Below, piece after piece: positions 50,036 to 58,739 of a DNA stretch of 64,000 nucleotides (positions within the stretch are counted from its first letter, which is position 1; every line of letters starts with the position of its first letter). A model generated the notes under the pieces. It was not told the origin of the DNA. It ran no database searches and saw only the letters and a list, made by a program, of their open reading frames with translations. The stretch is from Paenibacillus sp. FSL K6-1096. GTDB taxonomy: Bacteria; Bacillota; Bacilli; Paenibacillales; Paenibacillaceae. The DNA is taken from positions 4,030,001 to 4,094,000 of the forward strand of contig NZ_CP150274.1 of the NCBI RefSeq assembly GCF_037977055.1, given 5' to 3'. A program made the position numbers and the translations under genes.

Positions 50036-51244
50036 TTGAGATATTTCGATTACCTTACGCCAGAACAGGAAGCCTCATTATTCCATGTTCCGCCGGTCTC
50101 ATTTGATCATACAACCCGCAAGGATTTACTCGCTTACGCCGTCGGAGCAGCCCTCTACATGCCTGCTACCCGTTCCAGTGTTGTCGAAGATATTATTAAG
50201 CTTAGAGCTTCGGGGCTCGTAACGGTAATCATAGATTTGGAGGACGCCATAGGCGACGGTGAAGTGGATTACGCCGAGGAGTCCGTGGTCAGGCATCTGG
50301 CGTTCCTCTCTGCTTATGCGGAGAATGAGCCGGAGGGAAGCGGCGGTCTTCCGCTGTTATTCATCCGTGTGCGCAGTCCGGAGCAGCTGCGGGATCTGAT
50401 CTTCCGGCTGGGATCGCTGATTACGATGCTGACCGGCTTTGTTTTCCCCAAGTTCAATGTCGACAACGGGACGCACTATTTCGAGGCGATCGCCGACTAT
50501 AATCATACGCGGAGCTATTCCGCACCGGTGCTGTACGGGATGCCGATTCTGGAGAGTGCTCCGATTATCTACCGGGAGAGCCGGATGGACACGCTGCTGG
50601 GCATCCGCAGCCTGCTGGCGAATTACCGCGAGTATGTGCTGAATGTCAGAATCGGAGCAACGGATTTCTCCAGCCTGTTCGGACTGCGGCGCAGCCCGGA
50701 TACCAGTATCTATGATCTTACGCCAATCCGCGACTGCATGTCGGATATTATCAACGTGTTCGGGCGTGTGGAGGAAGGGTATGTGATCTCCGGGCCGGTG
50801 TGGGAGTATTTTGCCAGCAAAGGGCACCGGGTGCTCCGTCCGCAGCTTCGCGAGACGCCCTTCGAGGATACCTATGGCCGGCATGGCCGCGAGATGCGCA
50901 ACAACTTCATTTCGAGCTCGATGGACGGGCTGTTCCGGGAAGTGATTCTGGACAAGGAGAACGGCATTGTCGGCAAAACCATCATTCATCCCTCCCATCT
51001 CAGACCCGTACAGGCCATGTACACCGTGATGCATGAGGAGTATGTGGATGCCTTAAGTATTGTGGACAGCAACGATGGCAGCCGCGGGGTATTCAAGAGC
51101 GAATATTTCAATAAAATGAACGAAATCAAGCCGCATTTGAACTGGGCCAGACGCATTCTATACCGATCTCAAATATACGGGGTGTTACATGAACAACAGC
51201 ATTTTGTCGGACTTCTGCCCGAGAACGAATATACACACGTTTAA
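50036..51244 (+). CDS. HpcH/HpaI (citrate lyase beta-like) family protein of the Ter enzyme block
   Basis: TTG 50036 lies behind AAGGAGGAAC. The 402-residue protein is a TIM-barrel C-C lyase homologue. LLAYAVGAALYMPATRSSVVEDII and VTVIIDLEDAIGDGEVDYAEESVV carry the acidic metal/CoA-site residues. LPLLFIRVRSPEQL, TGFVFPKFNV and LNVRIGATDFSSLFGLRR follow, and GKTIIHPSHLRPVQAMY is the family's closing motif. Known relatives cleave citryl-CoA or malyl-CoA. Ter-linked members are proposed to act in synthesis of an unknown metabolite together with the PRTase and ATP-grasp genes. Its 3' end overlaps the next gene by 56 bp. Confidence 0.88.
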   Translation: MRYFDYLTPEQEASLFHVPPVSFDHTTRKDLLAYAVGAALYMPATRSSVVEDIIKLRASGLVTVIIDLEDAIGDGEVDYAEESVVRHLAFLSAYAENEPEGSGGLPLLFIRVRSPEQLRDLIFRLGSLITMLTGFVFPKFNVDNGTHYFEAIADYNHTRSYSAPVLYGMPILESAPIIYRESRMDTLLGIRSLLANYREYVLNVRIGATDFSSLFGLRRSPDTSIYDLTPIRDCMSDIINVFGRVEEGYVISGPVWEYFASKGHRVLRPQLRETPFEDTYGRHGREMRNNFISSSMDGLFREVILDKENGIVGKTIIHPSHLRPVQAMYTVMHEEYVDALSIVDSNDGSRGVFKSEYFNKMNEIKPHLNWARRILYRSQIYGVLHEQQHFVGLLPENEYTHV

Positions 51245-52631
51245 TATTGTCGAGAATCTGCAGGTTACGGTAACGGAAACCTCCAACCCTTTTCATATGC
51301 CGGTGGAGGCCCTGTTCTCGATGGCTGCGCGCATCAACAAGAAGCGCTCCTTCCTGTTCGTCAGCAAGGTGCTGGGCAAGCATATTCCGGTGAATCCGTA
51401 CACCCCGCTGCTTAGCGGAGCGGCGCTCGCCTTGCTGCTGTACCGGGAGAGAGGCGGCGGCAGCGCCGGGACGGAAGCCATGGATGAGCTGATGGACCGG
51501 GCGGTCCAAGGCCTGATTCATCCTGAGCGTGCGGAAGAAGCCTACCATGCCCTGCTGGCTGCACGCCTGGTGCTGCCTGAGCCGGTAGTATTTATGGGCT
51601 TTGCGGAGACAGCGACTGCTCTGGGGCACAGCATGTACCATGCGTTTGCCGGCGGAGCCGCCTACATCCATACGACCCGCGAGCTGATTCCCGAGCTGGA
51701 CTCGGTGGTTACCTTCGAGGAGGAGCATTCCCATGCGGTAGATCACCTCTGTTATGCGCTGGATGCGGGCCTGTTGTCGGGAACAGAGCCGATCATACTG
51801 GTGGACGATGAGATTACCACCGGCAACACAGCGATCAATACGATCCGCGACATCCAGTCCAAGTTCCCGCGCCGGGAATACGTAGTGGCTTCGCTGCTGG
51901 ACTGGCGGAGCGAACGGAATATCCGGGCATACCGGGAGCTGGAGCAGGAGCTGGGTATCCAGATTACAGCCCTGTCGCTCCTGCAGGGGACCATTGAGGT
52001 TCATGGAACCCCGCTGCTCACGCCCGCAGGAGGCAACGGGGCTGCCAGCTCCACTGGTGAAGCGGAACTGGTAACAACGCATGTCCTGGACGGCCTGGAG
52101 CGTCTGCCGGTCACCTCGGTGGACGGGCAGGGGATAGTGAATCCGGCTCCCTATGTGAAGCACAGCGGCCGCTTCGGGCTGCATTCTGCGGATAATGCGC
52201 AGATTGATTCCAGTATCAGCCGGGTGGCAGAGCAGCTCCGGGGACTCCGGGAAGGCTCCCGCACCCTGGTGATGGGCGTCGGCGAATTCATGTATCTGCC
52301 GATGCGGGTGGCGGCAGAGATGGGCGGGGGCATCGCTTATCAATCCTCTACCCGTTCGCCAATCCACCCGGAGCGGCGTGCCGATTACGGGGTGCACAGC
52401 GCGGCGGCGTATCCGTCTGCGGGGGATGAAGAGATTATGAACTTCATCTATAACGTAGATCCAGGCCAATATGACGAGATCTTCGTCCTGCTGGAGCGTG
52501 AGGTTCCCCGGCAGCGGATCGCTCCGATGACGGATATTTTACAGCGGCTGGCCGTCAATAAGGTGCATCTTGTGATACTTACCTCAGACCAGAAACGGGA
52601 GGCTTGCAGCGATGAAGGGAATCCAGCTTGA
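51189..52631 (+). CDS. Ter-linked phosphoribosyltransferase with TRSP-type C-terminal domain
   Basis: A 480-residue protein. The first half is a PRTase: VVFMGFAETATALGHSMYHAF, TFEEEHSHAVDHLCYA and the PRPP-binding loop PIILVDDEITTGNTAINTIRDI. The second half (about 300-470) has FGLHSADNAQIDSSISRV, LVMGVGEFMYLPMRVAAEMG, YQSSTRSPIHPE and YDEIFVLLEREVPRQRIAPMTDIL, matching the TRSP-type domain found fused to such PRTases. It should transfer a phosphoribosyl group to an unknown base or acid. It starts 56 bp inside the previous gene, and the next gene starts 20 bp inside its end, so the block is co-translated. Confidence 0.88.
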   Translation: MNNSILSDFCPRTNIHTFNIVENLQVTVTETSNPFHMPVEALFSMAARINKKRSFLFVSKVLGKHIPVNPYTPLLSGAALALLLYRERGGGSAGTEAMDELMDRAVQGLIHPERAEEAYHALLAARLVLPEPVVFMGFAETATALGHSMYHAFAGGAAYIHTTRELIPELDSVVTFEEEHSHAVDHLCYALDAGLLSGTEPIILVDDEITTGNTAINTIRDIQSKFPRREYVVASLLDWRSERNIRAYRELEQELGIQITALSLLQGTIEVHGTPLLTPAGGNGAASSTGEAELVTTHVLDGLERLPVTSVDGQGIVNPAPYVKHSGRFGLHSADNAQIDSSISRVAEQLRGLREGSRTLVMGVGEFMYLPMRVAAEMGGGIAYQSSTRSPIHPERRADYGVHSAAAYPSAGDEEIMNFIYNVDPGQYDEIFVLLEREVPRQRIAPMTDILQRLAVNKVHLVILTSDQKREACSDEGNPA

Positions 52632-53766
52632 AGCAATTAAGAACAGAAGCATCTCCCCTCCGGTTCCGCTGGGCAGCTACCCTGCCTCCGATGTGACCTT
52701 CCTGCTGAAGGACCTCAGCGATGTGTCGCTGGAGCGGGGAACGGCCGAACGGGAGGAGGCGATCCAGTCCGGAGTGCATTATTCCGAGATGCTCCCTGTA
52801 GAGTATCAGCCGACCGGGCAGTACATTGAACTGTTCCATGAGACGCTGCGGCATACGGCGAGGAAGGTAGCGCTGGCTGTAGCGGTTGTCTCCGAGATGA
52901 TTGTCGCCCGGCGGGGGCTTACAGGCACGGTGCTGGTCTCCCTGGCGAGAGCGGGCACGCCGATCGGGGTGCTCATCAAGCGCTATATCCTGGCACAATA
53001 TGGGGCCGACCTGCCGCACTACAGTATCTCGATTATCCGCGGCAAAGGCATTGACGAGAACGCCATCCTGTATATGCTGCAGCAGCACGGGACCGATGCC
53101 GACCTGCAATTCATTGACGGCTGGACCGGTAAGGGGGCCATCCGCCAGGTGCTGATCGAGGCCTGTGAGAGCATGAACCGCAAATACGGTCTTACGCTGA
53201 ACGATGATCTGGCTGTACTTGCCGATCCGGGATATTGCTCCGGCACCTTCGGCACCCGGGAGGATTATCTGATCCCCAGCGCCTGCCTGAACTCCACGGT
53301 CTCCGGCCTGATGAGCCGCACGGTGCTGCGCGATGATCTGATCGGACCGGACGAATTCCACGGGGCCAAATTCTACAAGGAGTGGCTGGACAGCGACCTG
53401 TCGAATGTATTCGTGGACACTATTACCCCGTATTTCCCGGAAGTGTCCGCAGAAGCCCGGCAGCGGGCCGGGGGGATGACCGCGCAGCCGCCGGAGATTA
53501 CCTGGCAGGGGCTGGCCGATATCCGCAGCATCCAGGAGACCTTCGGCATTGACAATATCAATCTGGTGAAGCCCGGGGTTGGCGAGACGACCCGTGTCCT
53601 GCTGCGCAGAGTGCCTTGGAGAATCCTTGTGGACAGGCTGGATAATCCCAACCTGCGTCACATTCTCCTGCTCGCTGAAGACCGTGGTGTACCGGTAGAG
53701 GTCTATCCCGGACTGGCCTATTCCTGCTGCGGCATCATCAAGCCGCTGAAAGGGGAGAGTGAATGA
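52612..53766 (+). CDS. StiP-like protein with PELOTA-type RNA-binding domain
   Basis: This 384-residue protein starts at ATG 52612 behind GGGAGG, overlapping the previous gene. The N-terminal about 290 residues (SYPASDVTFLLKDLSDVSLERGTAEREEAIQSGVHYSEMLPVEY, then LVSLARAGTPIGVLIKRYI, FIDGWTGKGAIRQVLIEAC and LADPGYCSGTFGTREDYLIPSACLNSTVSGL) match the StiP family of Ter operons. That family was once called a cysteine protease and also looks PRTase-related. The C-terminal part (about 315-384, VGETTRVLLRRVPWRILVDRLDNPNLRHILLLAEDRGVPVEVY) resembles the PELOTA/L7Ae RNA-binding fold. An enzyme acting on nucleotide- or RNA-linked substrate is plausible; the reaction is not known. Confidence 0.86.
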   Translation: MKGIQLEAIKNRSISPPVPLGSYPASDVTFLLKDLSDVSLERGTAEREEAIQSGVHYSEMLPVEYQPTGQYIELFHETLRHTARKVALAVAVVSEMIVARRGLTGTVLVSLARAGTPIGVLIKRYILAQYGADLPHYSISIIRGKGIDENAILYMLQQHGTDADLQFIDGWTGKGAIRQVLIEACESMNRKYGLTLNDDLAVLADPGYCSGTFGTREDYLIPSACLNSTVSGLMSRTVLRDDLIGPDEFHGAKFYKEWLDSDLSNVFVDTITPYFPEVSAEARQRAGGMTAQPPEITWQGLADIRSIQETFGIDNINLVKPGVGETTRVLLRRVPWRILVDRLDNPNLRHILLLAEDRGVPVEVYPGLAYSCCGIIKPLKGESE

Positions 53767-54599
53767 TCTACGCCAGCGATCTGGACCGTACCCTGATTTA
53801 CTCGCTTAATGCAATAGGCGTCCCGGAGGATACTCCCGGACTGGTTCCGGCAGAGGTTATTGAGGGCAGAACGGTATCGTATATCTCCCGGCAGGCTCTG
53901 GCCACACTGAAAGAGCTGGCTGCCCGCATTATTTTCATGCCGGTAACCACCCGCACTGTAGCGCAGTACCGGCGGATTAACCTGTTCCAGGAGACCCTCA
54001 TTCCCGATTATGCCATCACCAGCAACGGGGGCAATATTCTCCGGGGCGGGGTAGTGGATAAGGAGTGGCGGGCGGCAGTCGGCCGCAAGGTAGCCAGCGG
54101 CTCCGCTGCCGCTGAGGAGGCGGGCAGGATTGTACACTCCGTTGTCCGGGAAGAATGGATCATCAGCGAGCGCTACTGCGATGAGCTGTTCTATACCTTC
54201 GTGGTGCACCGGGAGGACTTGCCGCCGGATGAGATTGCCCGCATGTCCGGGCGGCTGGACAGCCTGGGCTGGAAGGTATCGCTGCAGGGCCGCAAGCTCT
54301 ATATCGTGCCGGAGGCAGTGAACAAAAGCGACGCTATTCATCATGTCCGGCGCACCGTGCATGCCGAGCCGATGGTCGCTTCAGGCGATTCCCTGCTGGA
54401 TAAGAGCCTGCTCGCCGCAGCGGACTACGCGATTGTCCCCTGCCATGGAGAAATATTTGCCGAGCAGCAGGCGGGTCTAGTACACTTAGAGTATCCATTT
54501 ACGAAGCAATCGGGTGTTTTTGCCGGGGATGAGATTCTGCAGTATGTCCAGGAAATCTATACTAATCTGACAGCATTGGGAGTTGGGCCGCAGCAATGA
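53763..54599 (+). CDS. HAD-superfamily phosphatase of the Ter enzyme block
   Basis: A 278-residue HAD hydrolase overlapping the previous gene by four bases (ATGA). The nucleophile motif is YASDLDRTLIY (DxD), motif II is IIFMPVTTRTVAQYRRI, the cap domain lies about 85-190, motif III is VPEAVNKSDAIHHV and motif IV is VASGDSLLDKSLLAAADYAIVPCHGEI. It resembles sucrose-phosphatase-like and Cof-like HAD proteins. In this block it probably removes a phosphate from the PRTase product or an intermediate. It is followed by an overlapping ATP-grasp gene. Confidence 0.9.
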   Translation: MIYASDLDRTLIYSLNAIGVPEDTPGLVPAEVIEGRTVSYISRQALATLKELAARIIFMPVTTRTVAQYRRINLFQETLIPDYAITSNGGNILRGGVVDKEWRAAVGRKVASGSAAAEEAGRIVHSVVREEWIISERYCDELFYTFVVHREDLPPDEIARMSGRLDSLGWKVSLQGRKLYIVPEAVNKSDAIHHVRRTVHAEPMVASGDSLLDKSLLAAADYAIVPCHGEIFAEQQAGLVHLEYPFTKQSGVFAGDEILQYVQEIYTNLTALGVGPQQ

Positions 54600-55657
54600 A
54601 GAAGGTCAATATTTATTTCAACCGCTGGTTCTCCGTGGCTTATCATTACATGAATCTCATCCGCCGCAATGAAGACGGCATTCCGGTGCAAATCTTCGCC
54701 ACCCACCCGGACATCCGCCATATGTCGCTGCAGGGCGCGGATGTGGCCGGGACCGAACCGGCGCTGACAGGCATTGAATACGTGCAGTTCTGCGTGGATT
54801 TCTGCCGCCGCAATGAGATTGATATCTTCATTCCCCGGCTGCATATGCTCGATATTGCCCTGCATATCTCCCTGTTCGACGCGATCGGCACGAAGGTGCT
54901 GGTCTGCCGCGACCTGGACCTGCTGGAGATGCTGATGGACAAGGGCAAATTCTACGAGAGCGTCAAGGCTACCGGCATTATGACGATTCCTGATTATCAT
55001 GTGGTCAGTAATGCGGAGCAATTCAGGGAAGCCTATGAGGATCTCGCCGCCAAGGGACATAAGGTCTGCTTCAAGCCTACCGAGACCGAGGGCGGCCTCG
55101 GGTTCCGGATCATCGACAATGACCGGAATCCGCTGGAGGAGCTGTTCGGCCATGTGACGCCGCTGATTTCCTTCGCGGAGGCCTACCGCATTCTCGCAGA
55201 AGCCGGGAGCTTCCCGAACCTGATGGTGATGGAGCTGCTGGAGGGCTATGAATACAGCATTGACTGTCTGGCGGATGAGCACGGCAGCCTGCTCGCGGCA
55301 GTGCCGCGGCGCAAGGCGGGCGGACGCCTGCGGCTGATGGAGCAGGTTCCTGAGCTGCTGGAGGTGGCCCGCAGGACTGCAGAGACCTACCGGATTCCCT
55401 TCAATTTCAATATCCAGATGAAGTACAGCGGCGGTGTGCCGAAGCTGCTGGAGATTAATCCGCGGATGTCTGGCGGTCTGCATATCTCCTGCCTGTCCGG
55501 CATCAACTTCCCTTATCTGGCTGTCAAAAGCGCTCTGGGCGGCGAGGTTACGCCTGCGTCGTTCGAGCACAATGTTCTGGCCAGCCATGTCGAGCAGCCG
55601 CTGATTATGAGAATAAACGGAGATTCCGTCATCTCGGAACCCGTGAATGGGGCGTGA
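54596..55657 (+). CDS. ATP-grasp ligase of the Ter enzyme block
   Basis: This 353-residue protein starts within the previous stop (ATGA). The ATP-grasp fold is visible as DKGKFYESVKATGIMTIPDYHVV, GHKVCFKPTETEGGLGFRIID (phosphate loop), LMVMELLEGYEYSIDCLADEHG and the metal-binding end PFNFNIQMKYSGGVPKLLEINPRMSGGLHISCLSG. Such enzymes join a carboxylate to an amine, thiol or hydroxyl through an acyl-phosphate. It would be the final coupling step for a small molecule made with the lyase, PRTase and HAD proteins. The genes for TelA-like proteins follow after 31 bp. Confidence 0.92.
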   Translation: MKKVNIYFNRWFSVAYHYMNLIRRNEDGIPVQIFATHPDIRHMSLQGADVAGTEPALTGIEYVQFCVDFCRRNEIDIFIPRLHMLDIALHISLFDAIGTKVLVCRDLDLLEMLMDKGKFYESVKATGIMTIPDYHVVSNAEQFREAYEDLAAKGHKVCFKPTETEGGLGFRIIDNDRNPLEELFGHVTPLISFAEAYRILAEAGSFPNLMVMELLEGYEYSIDCLADEHGSLLAAVPRRKAGGRLRLMEQVPELLEVARRTAETYRIPFNFNIQMKYSGGVPKLLEINPRMSGGLHISCLSGINFPYLAVKSALGGEVTPASFEHNVLASHVEQPLIMRINGDSVISEPVNGA

Positions 55658-55688
55658 CCGGATTCACGCTCATAAGAGGTGAGAAGGA

Positions 55689-56402
55689 ATGCAAGCTAAA
55701 TTCAGAGTATTGGTATATGCCGGTGCCGGTTATGTCCTGGCGGTGCTGACCAGCGGATTCCTGCCCGAGCTGGTCTCGCTGCTGCTTCCGGTTGCAGGGG
55801 CCGCACTGGCGCTGCCGGAGTTCAGGCGGCCCAGAGTGAATCTGCCGGTCGAGGTGATACCTGCCGGCCAGGAGCCGAAGGCTGTCTCAGCCGGTTCAGG
55901 CGCTGCACCGCAGGCTCCGGCCGCCGCCGGTCTGCCCGCCGCAGCGGGACAGGCCTCCCCGGCCCAGCCCGGAGCCGGGCACGGGGGAGAGCCGCCGATC
56001 GGAGCGGAGTTCGCTCCGGTGGTGGAGTACCTTAGTATCCTGGAGGATATGATTATCTCTGAAGGGCAGAAGGATACCCTGGACAATGAGATTGTCGAGA
56101 AGTCGCTGGCGCTGTTCGCCAGACTGCAGCGCGTGATTCCGCTGCTGCAGGAGCTGGGCAACGGCGAGATCAACCATACGGTCCGCAGACTGGTGCTTAA
56201 GGATCTCAACGGGGTGATTAATCCGTTCCTGCGCCTGGGCGGCGAAGCCAAGACCAAGAACCGGAGAATGCTGCTGAACGGTCTGCGCGATGTTGACTCC
56301 AAAATATCCGATATCGCGTCCACGATCGAGCATAAAGACCTGATGGAGCTTCAGACCAAGGCAGAGCTGATTCATCAGCGCTACAGCAGCTCCGAACTAT
56401 AG
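55689..56402 (+). CDS. XpaC-like membrane-anchored protein
   Basis: A 237-residue protein with an N-terminal hydrophobic pair (FRVLVYAGAGYVLAVLTSGFLPELVSLLLPVAGAALAL). A low-complexity alanine/proline/glycine linker (about 60-105) follows, then a helical C-terminal domain (VVEYLSILEDMIISEGQKDTLDNEIVEKSLALFARLQRVIPLL ... NGVINPFLRLGGEAKTKNRRMLLNGLRDVDSKISDIAS). Position directly before telA and the C-terminal pattern recall the XpaC-TelA (yaaN) pairs of Bacillus. AGGTGAGAAGGA precedes the ATG. It may anchor or regulate TelA at the membrane. The family call is moderate. Confidence 0.7.
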   Translation: MQAKFRVLVYAGAGYVLAVLTSGFLPELVSLLLPVAGAALALPEFRRPRVNLPVEVIPAGQEPKAVSAGSGAAPQAPAAAGLPAAAGQASPAQPGAGHGGEPPIGAEFAPVVEYLSILEDMIISEGQKDTLDNEIVEKSLALFARLQRVIPLLQELGNGEINHTVRRLVLKDLNGVINPFLRLGGEAKTKNRRMLLNGLRDVDSKISDIASTIEHKDLMELQTKAELIHQRYSSSEL

Positions 56403-56418
56403 GAAGAGGAGGAGAACC

Positions 56419-57513
56419 ATGTCCACACAGTTGATTGAGCTCAAAAAAGAAGATGAACAAAAGGTCGTTCAGGAAGCGTCCCAATTAATCGAGCAGGTAG
56501 CCAAGACCGATACCGTAGCCCTGGATTCCCTGATGGATGATATCGGAAGGCTGGGCGTCAAGACGCAGGAGAAGGCAGGACAGACCCTGAAGCTGCTGGA
56601 CCGCCCGGTCAATGACCTGATGAGCGGCAAGCGGGTGGAAGTGCCGAACATGATTATGAAGCTGCGGAACGAGTGCGAGACGCTGCAGCAGAGCAAGAAT
56701 GTCAGCTTCTTCGGCAAAATGCTGCGCAAAAGCCCGCTGAAGAATTACGTCTACAAATATCAGTCGGTGCGCACCAACATCGATGCCATCGTAACGGGCT
56801 TGAGAGATGGCCGCGATACGCTGGAGGAGAGCATCGTCAATATGCGCCAGCTGAAGCGCACATCCATGGAGGAGATCTACAACCTCCAGACCAAGATTGC
56901 CTTCGGCAACAAGCTGAAGGAACTGTTCGAGGCCGAGATCGCGAAGCCGGAGAATGAATCCCGCAAAGCGTATCTGGAGCGCGGGCTCCGCAAGGTAATG
57001 GTGCGGATTCAGTCCATGACCGAGATGATTCTGCTCTACAATCAGGCGATTGCGGCAACAGATATCATCAATGACAACAATGACAAGCTGATTGACTCCG
57101 TCAACAACGCGATTGATAAGACCTCCAACCTGATTACCGTCTCGGCGATGATTGCCATGTCCCTGGCCGATCAGGAGAATGTCATCAACGCGGTGGAAGC
57201 GACCAACAAGACCATCGAAGATCAGTTCAAGGAGAATGCGCGGCTGCTGCGCACCACAACAGAGAAGACAACAGAGCTGCTCTCCAAGCCGTCCATGTCG
57301 CTCGAAGCCGTCAACCAGGCTATAGGCGATCTGCTCAGTGCTCTGGATACCTCAGAGCAATCCAACCGGCGGATCATCGAGAGCTGCCAGGATTACACCT
57401 CCAAGATGTCCACAATCAACACCCAGCTCAGCAACCGGCTGGGGCTGAACGAGGCATCCCAGCCGCAGGCCCTGAAGCAGGCGGAGAACGGGCTGAGCAG
57501 CTTTTTGAACTGA
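56419..57513 (+). CDS. telA: Toxic anion resistance protein TelA/KlaA family
   Basis: A 364-residue, almost wholly helical cytoplasmic protein. It opens STQLIELKKEDEQKVVQEASQLIEQVAKTD and has DRPVNDLMSGKRVEVPNMIMKLRNECETLQ, SFFGKMLRKSPLKNYVYKYQSVRTNIDAI and IVNMRQLKRTSMEEIYNLQTKIAFGNKL. These are diagnostic for the TelA family, required for tellurite resistance in some plasmids and common in Ter systems. GGAAGAGGAGG precedes the ATG, 16 bp after the XpaC-like gene. It closes the Ter cluster. The molecular action is not established for the family. Confidence 0.94.
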   Translation: MSTQLIELKKEDEQKVVQEASQLIEQVAKTDTVALDSLMDDIGRLGVKTQEKAGQTLKLLDRPVNDLMSGKRVEVPNMIMKLRNECETLQQSKNVSFFGKMLRKSPLKNYVYKYQSVRTNIDAIVTGLRDGRDTLEESIVNMRQLKRTSMEEIYNLQTKIAFGNKLKELFEAEIAKPENESRKAYLERGLRKVMVRIQSMTEMILLYNQAIAATDIINDNNDKLIDSVNNAIDKTSNLITVSAMIAMSLADQENVINAVEATNKTIEDQFKENARLLRTTTEKTTELLSKPSMSLEAVNQAIGDLLSALDTSEQSNRRIIESCQDYTSKMSTINTQLSNRLGLNEASQPQALKQAENGLSSFLN

Positions 57514-57597
57514 TGATTTGATTGGCAGTTATTCATATTGCGCTGCGCTCCCTCATAAGTTGTCACTAAGGCGACCTATGGGGGAGAGGATAAGCGG

Positions 57598-57702
57598 ATG
57601 ATAATTCTGGGATGCTTGATCGTAGTGCTTATCGTCGTAGCCAGCAATGAGAAGGCGGATACGATCGCCAGGCTGAATGACCCGGAGGATAACGGCTGCT
57701 GA
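57598..57702 (+). CDS. 34-residue putative membrane peptide
   Basis: ATG 57598 follows GGGGAGAGG at about 9 bases. The 34-residue product has one hydrophobic stretch (IILGCLIVVLIVVAS) and a polar tail (NEKADTIARLNDPEDNGC). It lies in the 340-bp gap between telA and the formate/nitrite channel, and no other gene is seen there. The ribosome site and amphipathic layout favour expression, but without homologues this is tentative. Confidence 0.5.
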   Translation: MIILGCLIVVLIVVASNEKADTIARLNDPEDNGC

Positions 57703-57853
57703 AGCAGCGCGGAAGAGCGGAAGCGGACTCCATGAATTATTGACGTTCTGTGATTCAAGCAATTTCCAGTGGTTTATTGGGTATAATAACCCGGAGGCTG
57801 TACATCTGCCTCCTGCGAATCACTGAAAATACGAAACGGATACGGAGGTACAA

Positions 57854-58642
57854 GTGGAGAACGAGGCACTGCTGCAGGTAGAGAAGCTGGCGCTGAAGAA
57901 ACAAAAGATCTTCCGGCAAAGCGTATGGCGGTACATTGCCAGAGCCATGCTGGCCAGCATGTTTATCGGATTCGGCGTTATCGTAGCCTTTAAGACCGGC
58001 AACTTCTTCTATATGGAACAATCGCCGATGACCTATCCGATGGCTGCAATTACGTTCGGCGCAGCCATCATCCTGATTTCCTACGGTGGAGGGGACCTGT
58101 TCACCGGGGACACCTTCTATTACACGTATGCGGCACTCAGACGCAAGCTGGCATGGACCGAGGTTGTGCGGATGTGGGTGGTCAGCTATCTGGGGAATAT
58201 CCTTGGCGCTACGGCGTTTGCTTTGCTTATTTTTCTGACTGGATTGTTCTATGATTCCTCGGTGAACGGCTTCCTGCTGAATGTAGTGGCCCACAAGATG
58301 GAGGCCCCGGCGCTGCAGCTGTTCTTCCGGGCGATTCTCTGTAACTGGCTCGTCTGCCTGGCCTTCTTCGTGCCGATGTCGATGAAGCATGACGGAGCCA
58401 AAATGTTCGCCATGGTGCTGTTCGTGTTCTGCTTCTTCATCTCAGGGTATGAGCACAGCATTGCCAACATGTGTACGTTCGCCATTGCGCTTGTCCTGGA
58501 CCATCCCGGAACGATCTCCTGGGGAGGCGTGGTGCACAATCTGGTCCCGGTCACTCTGGGCAATCTCATCGGCGGCGGCGTGCTGATGGGGGTTATGTAT
58601 TATTACGTCAACAAGCCGTTCCTGGATGAGGAAGCTCATTAA
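57854..58642 (+). CDS. Formate/nitrite transporter (FNT) family channel
   Basis: GTG 57854 has ACGGAGGTAC upstream. The 262-residue protein has about six membrane helices. RAMLASMFIGFGVIVAF opens the pore domain, GGDLFTGDTFYYTYAAL is the first signature, and FFRAILCNWLVCLAFFVPMSMKHDGAKMFAM carries the second FNT motif with the conserved asparagine. SGYEHSIANM includes the pore histidine region. FNT channels pass formate, nitrite or hydrosulfide as pentamers. Which anion is carried is not readable. A TATAAT (57782-57787) in a GGG/CCC palindrome may be its -10. A hairpin follows the gene. Confidence 0.92.
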   Translation: MENEALLQVEKLALKKQKIFRQSVWRYIARAMLASMFIGFGVIVAFKTGNFFYMEQSPMTYPMAAITFGAAIILISYGGGDLFTGDTFYYTYAALRRKLAWTEVVRMWVVSYLGNILGATAFALLIFLTGLFYDSSVNGFLLNVVAHKMEAPALQLFFRAILCNWLVCLAFFVPMSMKHDGAKMFAMVLFVFCFFISGYEHSIANMCTFAIALVLDHPGTISWGGVVHNLVPVTLGNLIGGGVLMGVMYYYVNKPFLDEEAH

Positions 58643-58661
58643 AAGGCAATGGCCCATAAAT

Positions 58662-58709
58662 GCACACAACAGCGATTCTCAGGTTACCGGGGAGTCGCTG
58701 TTGTGTGTC
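58662..58709. terminator. Hairpin after the FNT gene
   Basis: ACACAACAGCGA pairs with TCGCTGTTGTGT around a 19-base loop. There is no T tract, so it may act for both converging genes by stem strength alone. Confidence 0.6.
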
Positions 58710-58739
58710 TGGCAGCACAAGCTTAGGGGAGTGGAAAGT

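Noticed and set aside
51189-51244. Frameshift suspected at the 56-bp overlap of the CitE-like and PRTase genes
   Set aside because: Both proteins look complete at their ends, and all other genes in the block also overlap, so this is probably genuine.
51126-52469. Long minus-strand frame opposite the PRTase gene
   Set aside because: The plus strand encodes a PRTase with a clear PRPP loop and operon overlaps. The minus frame has no family features.
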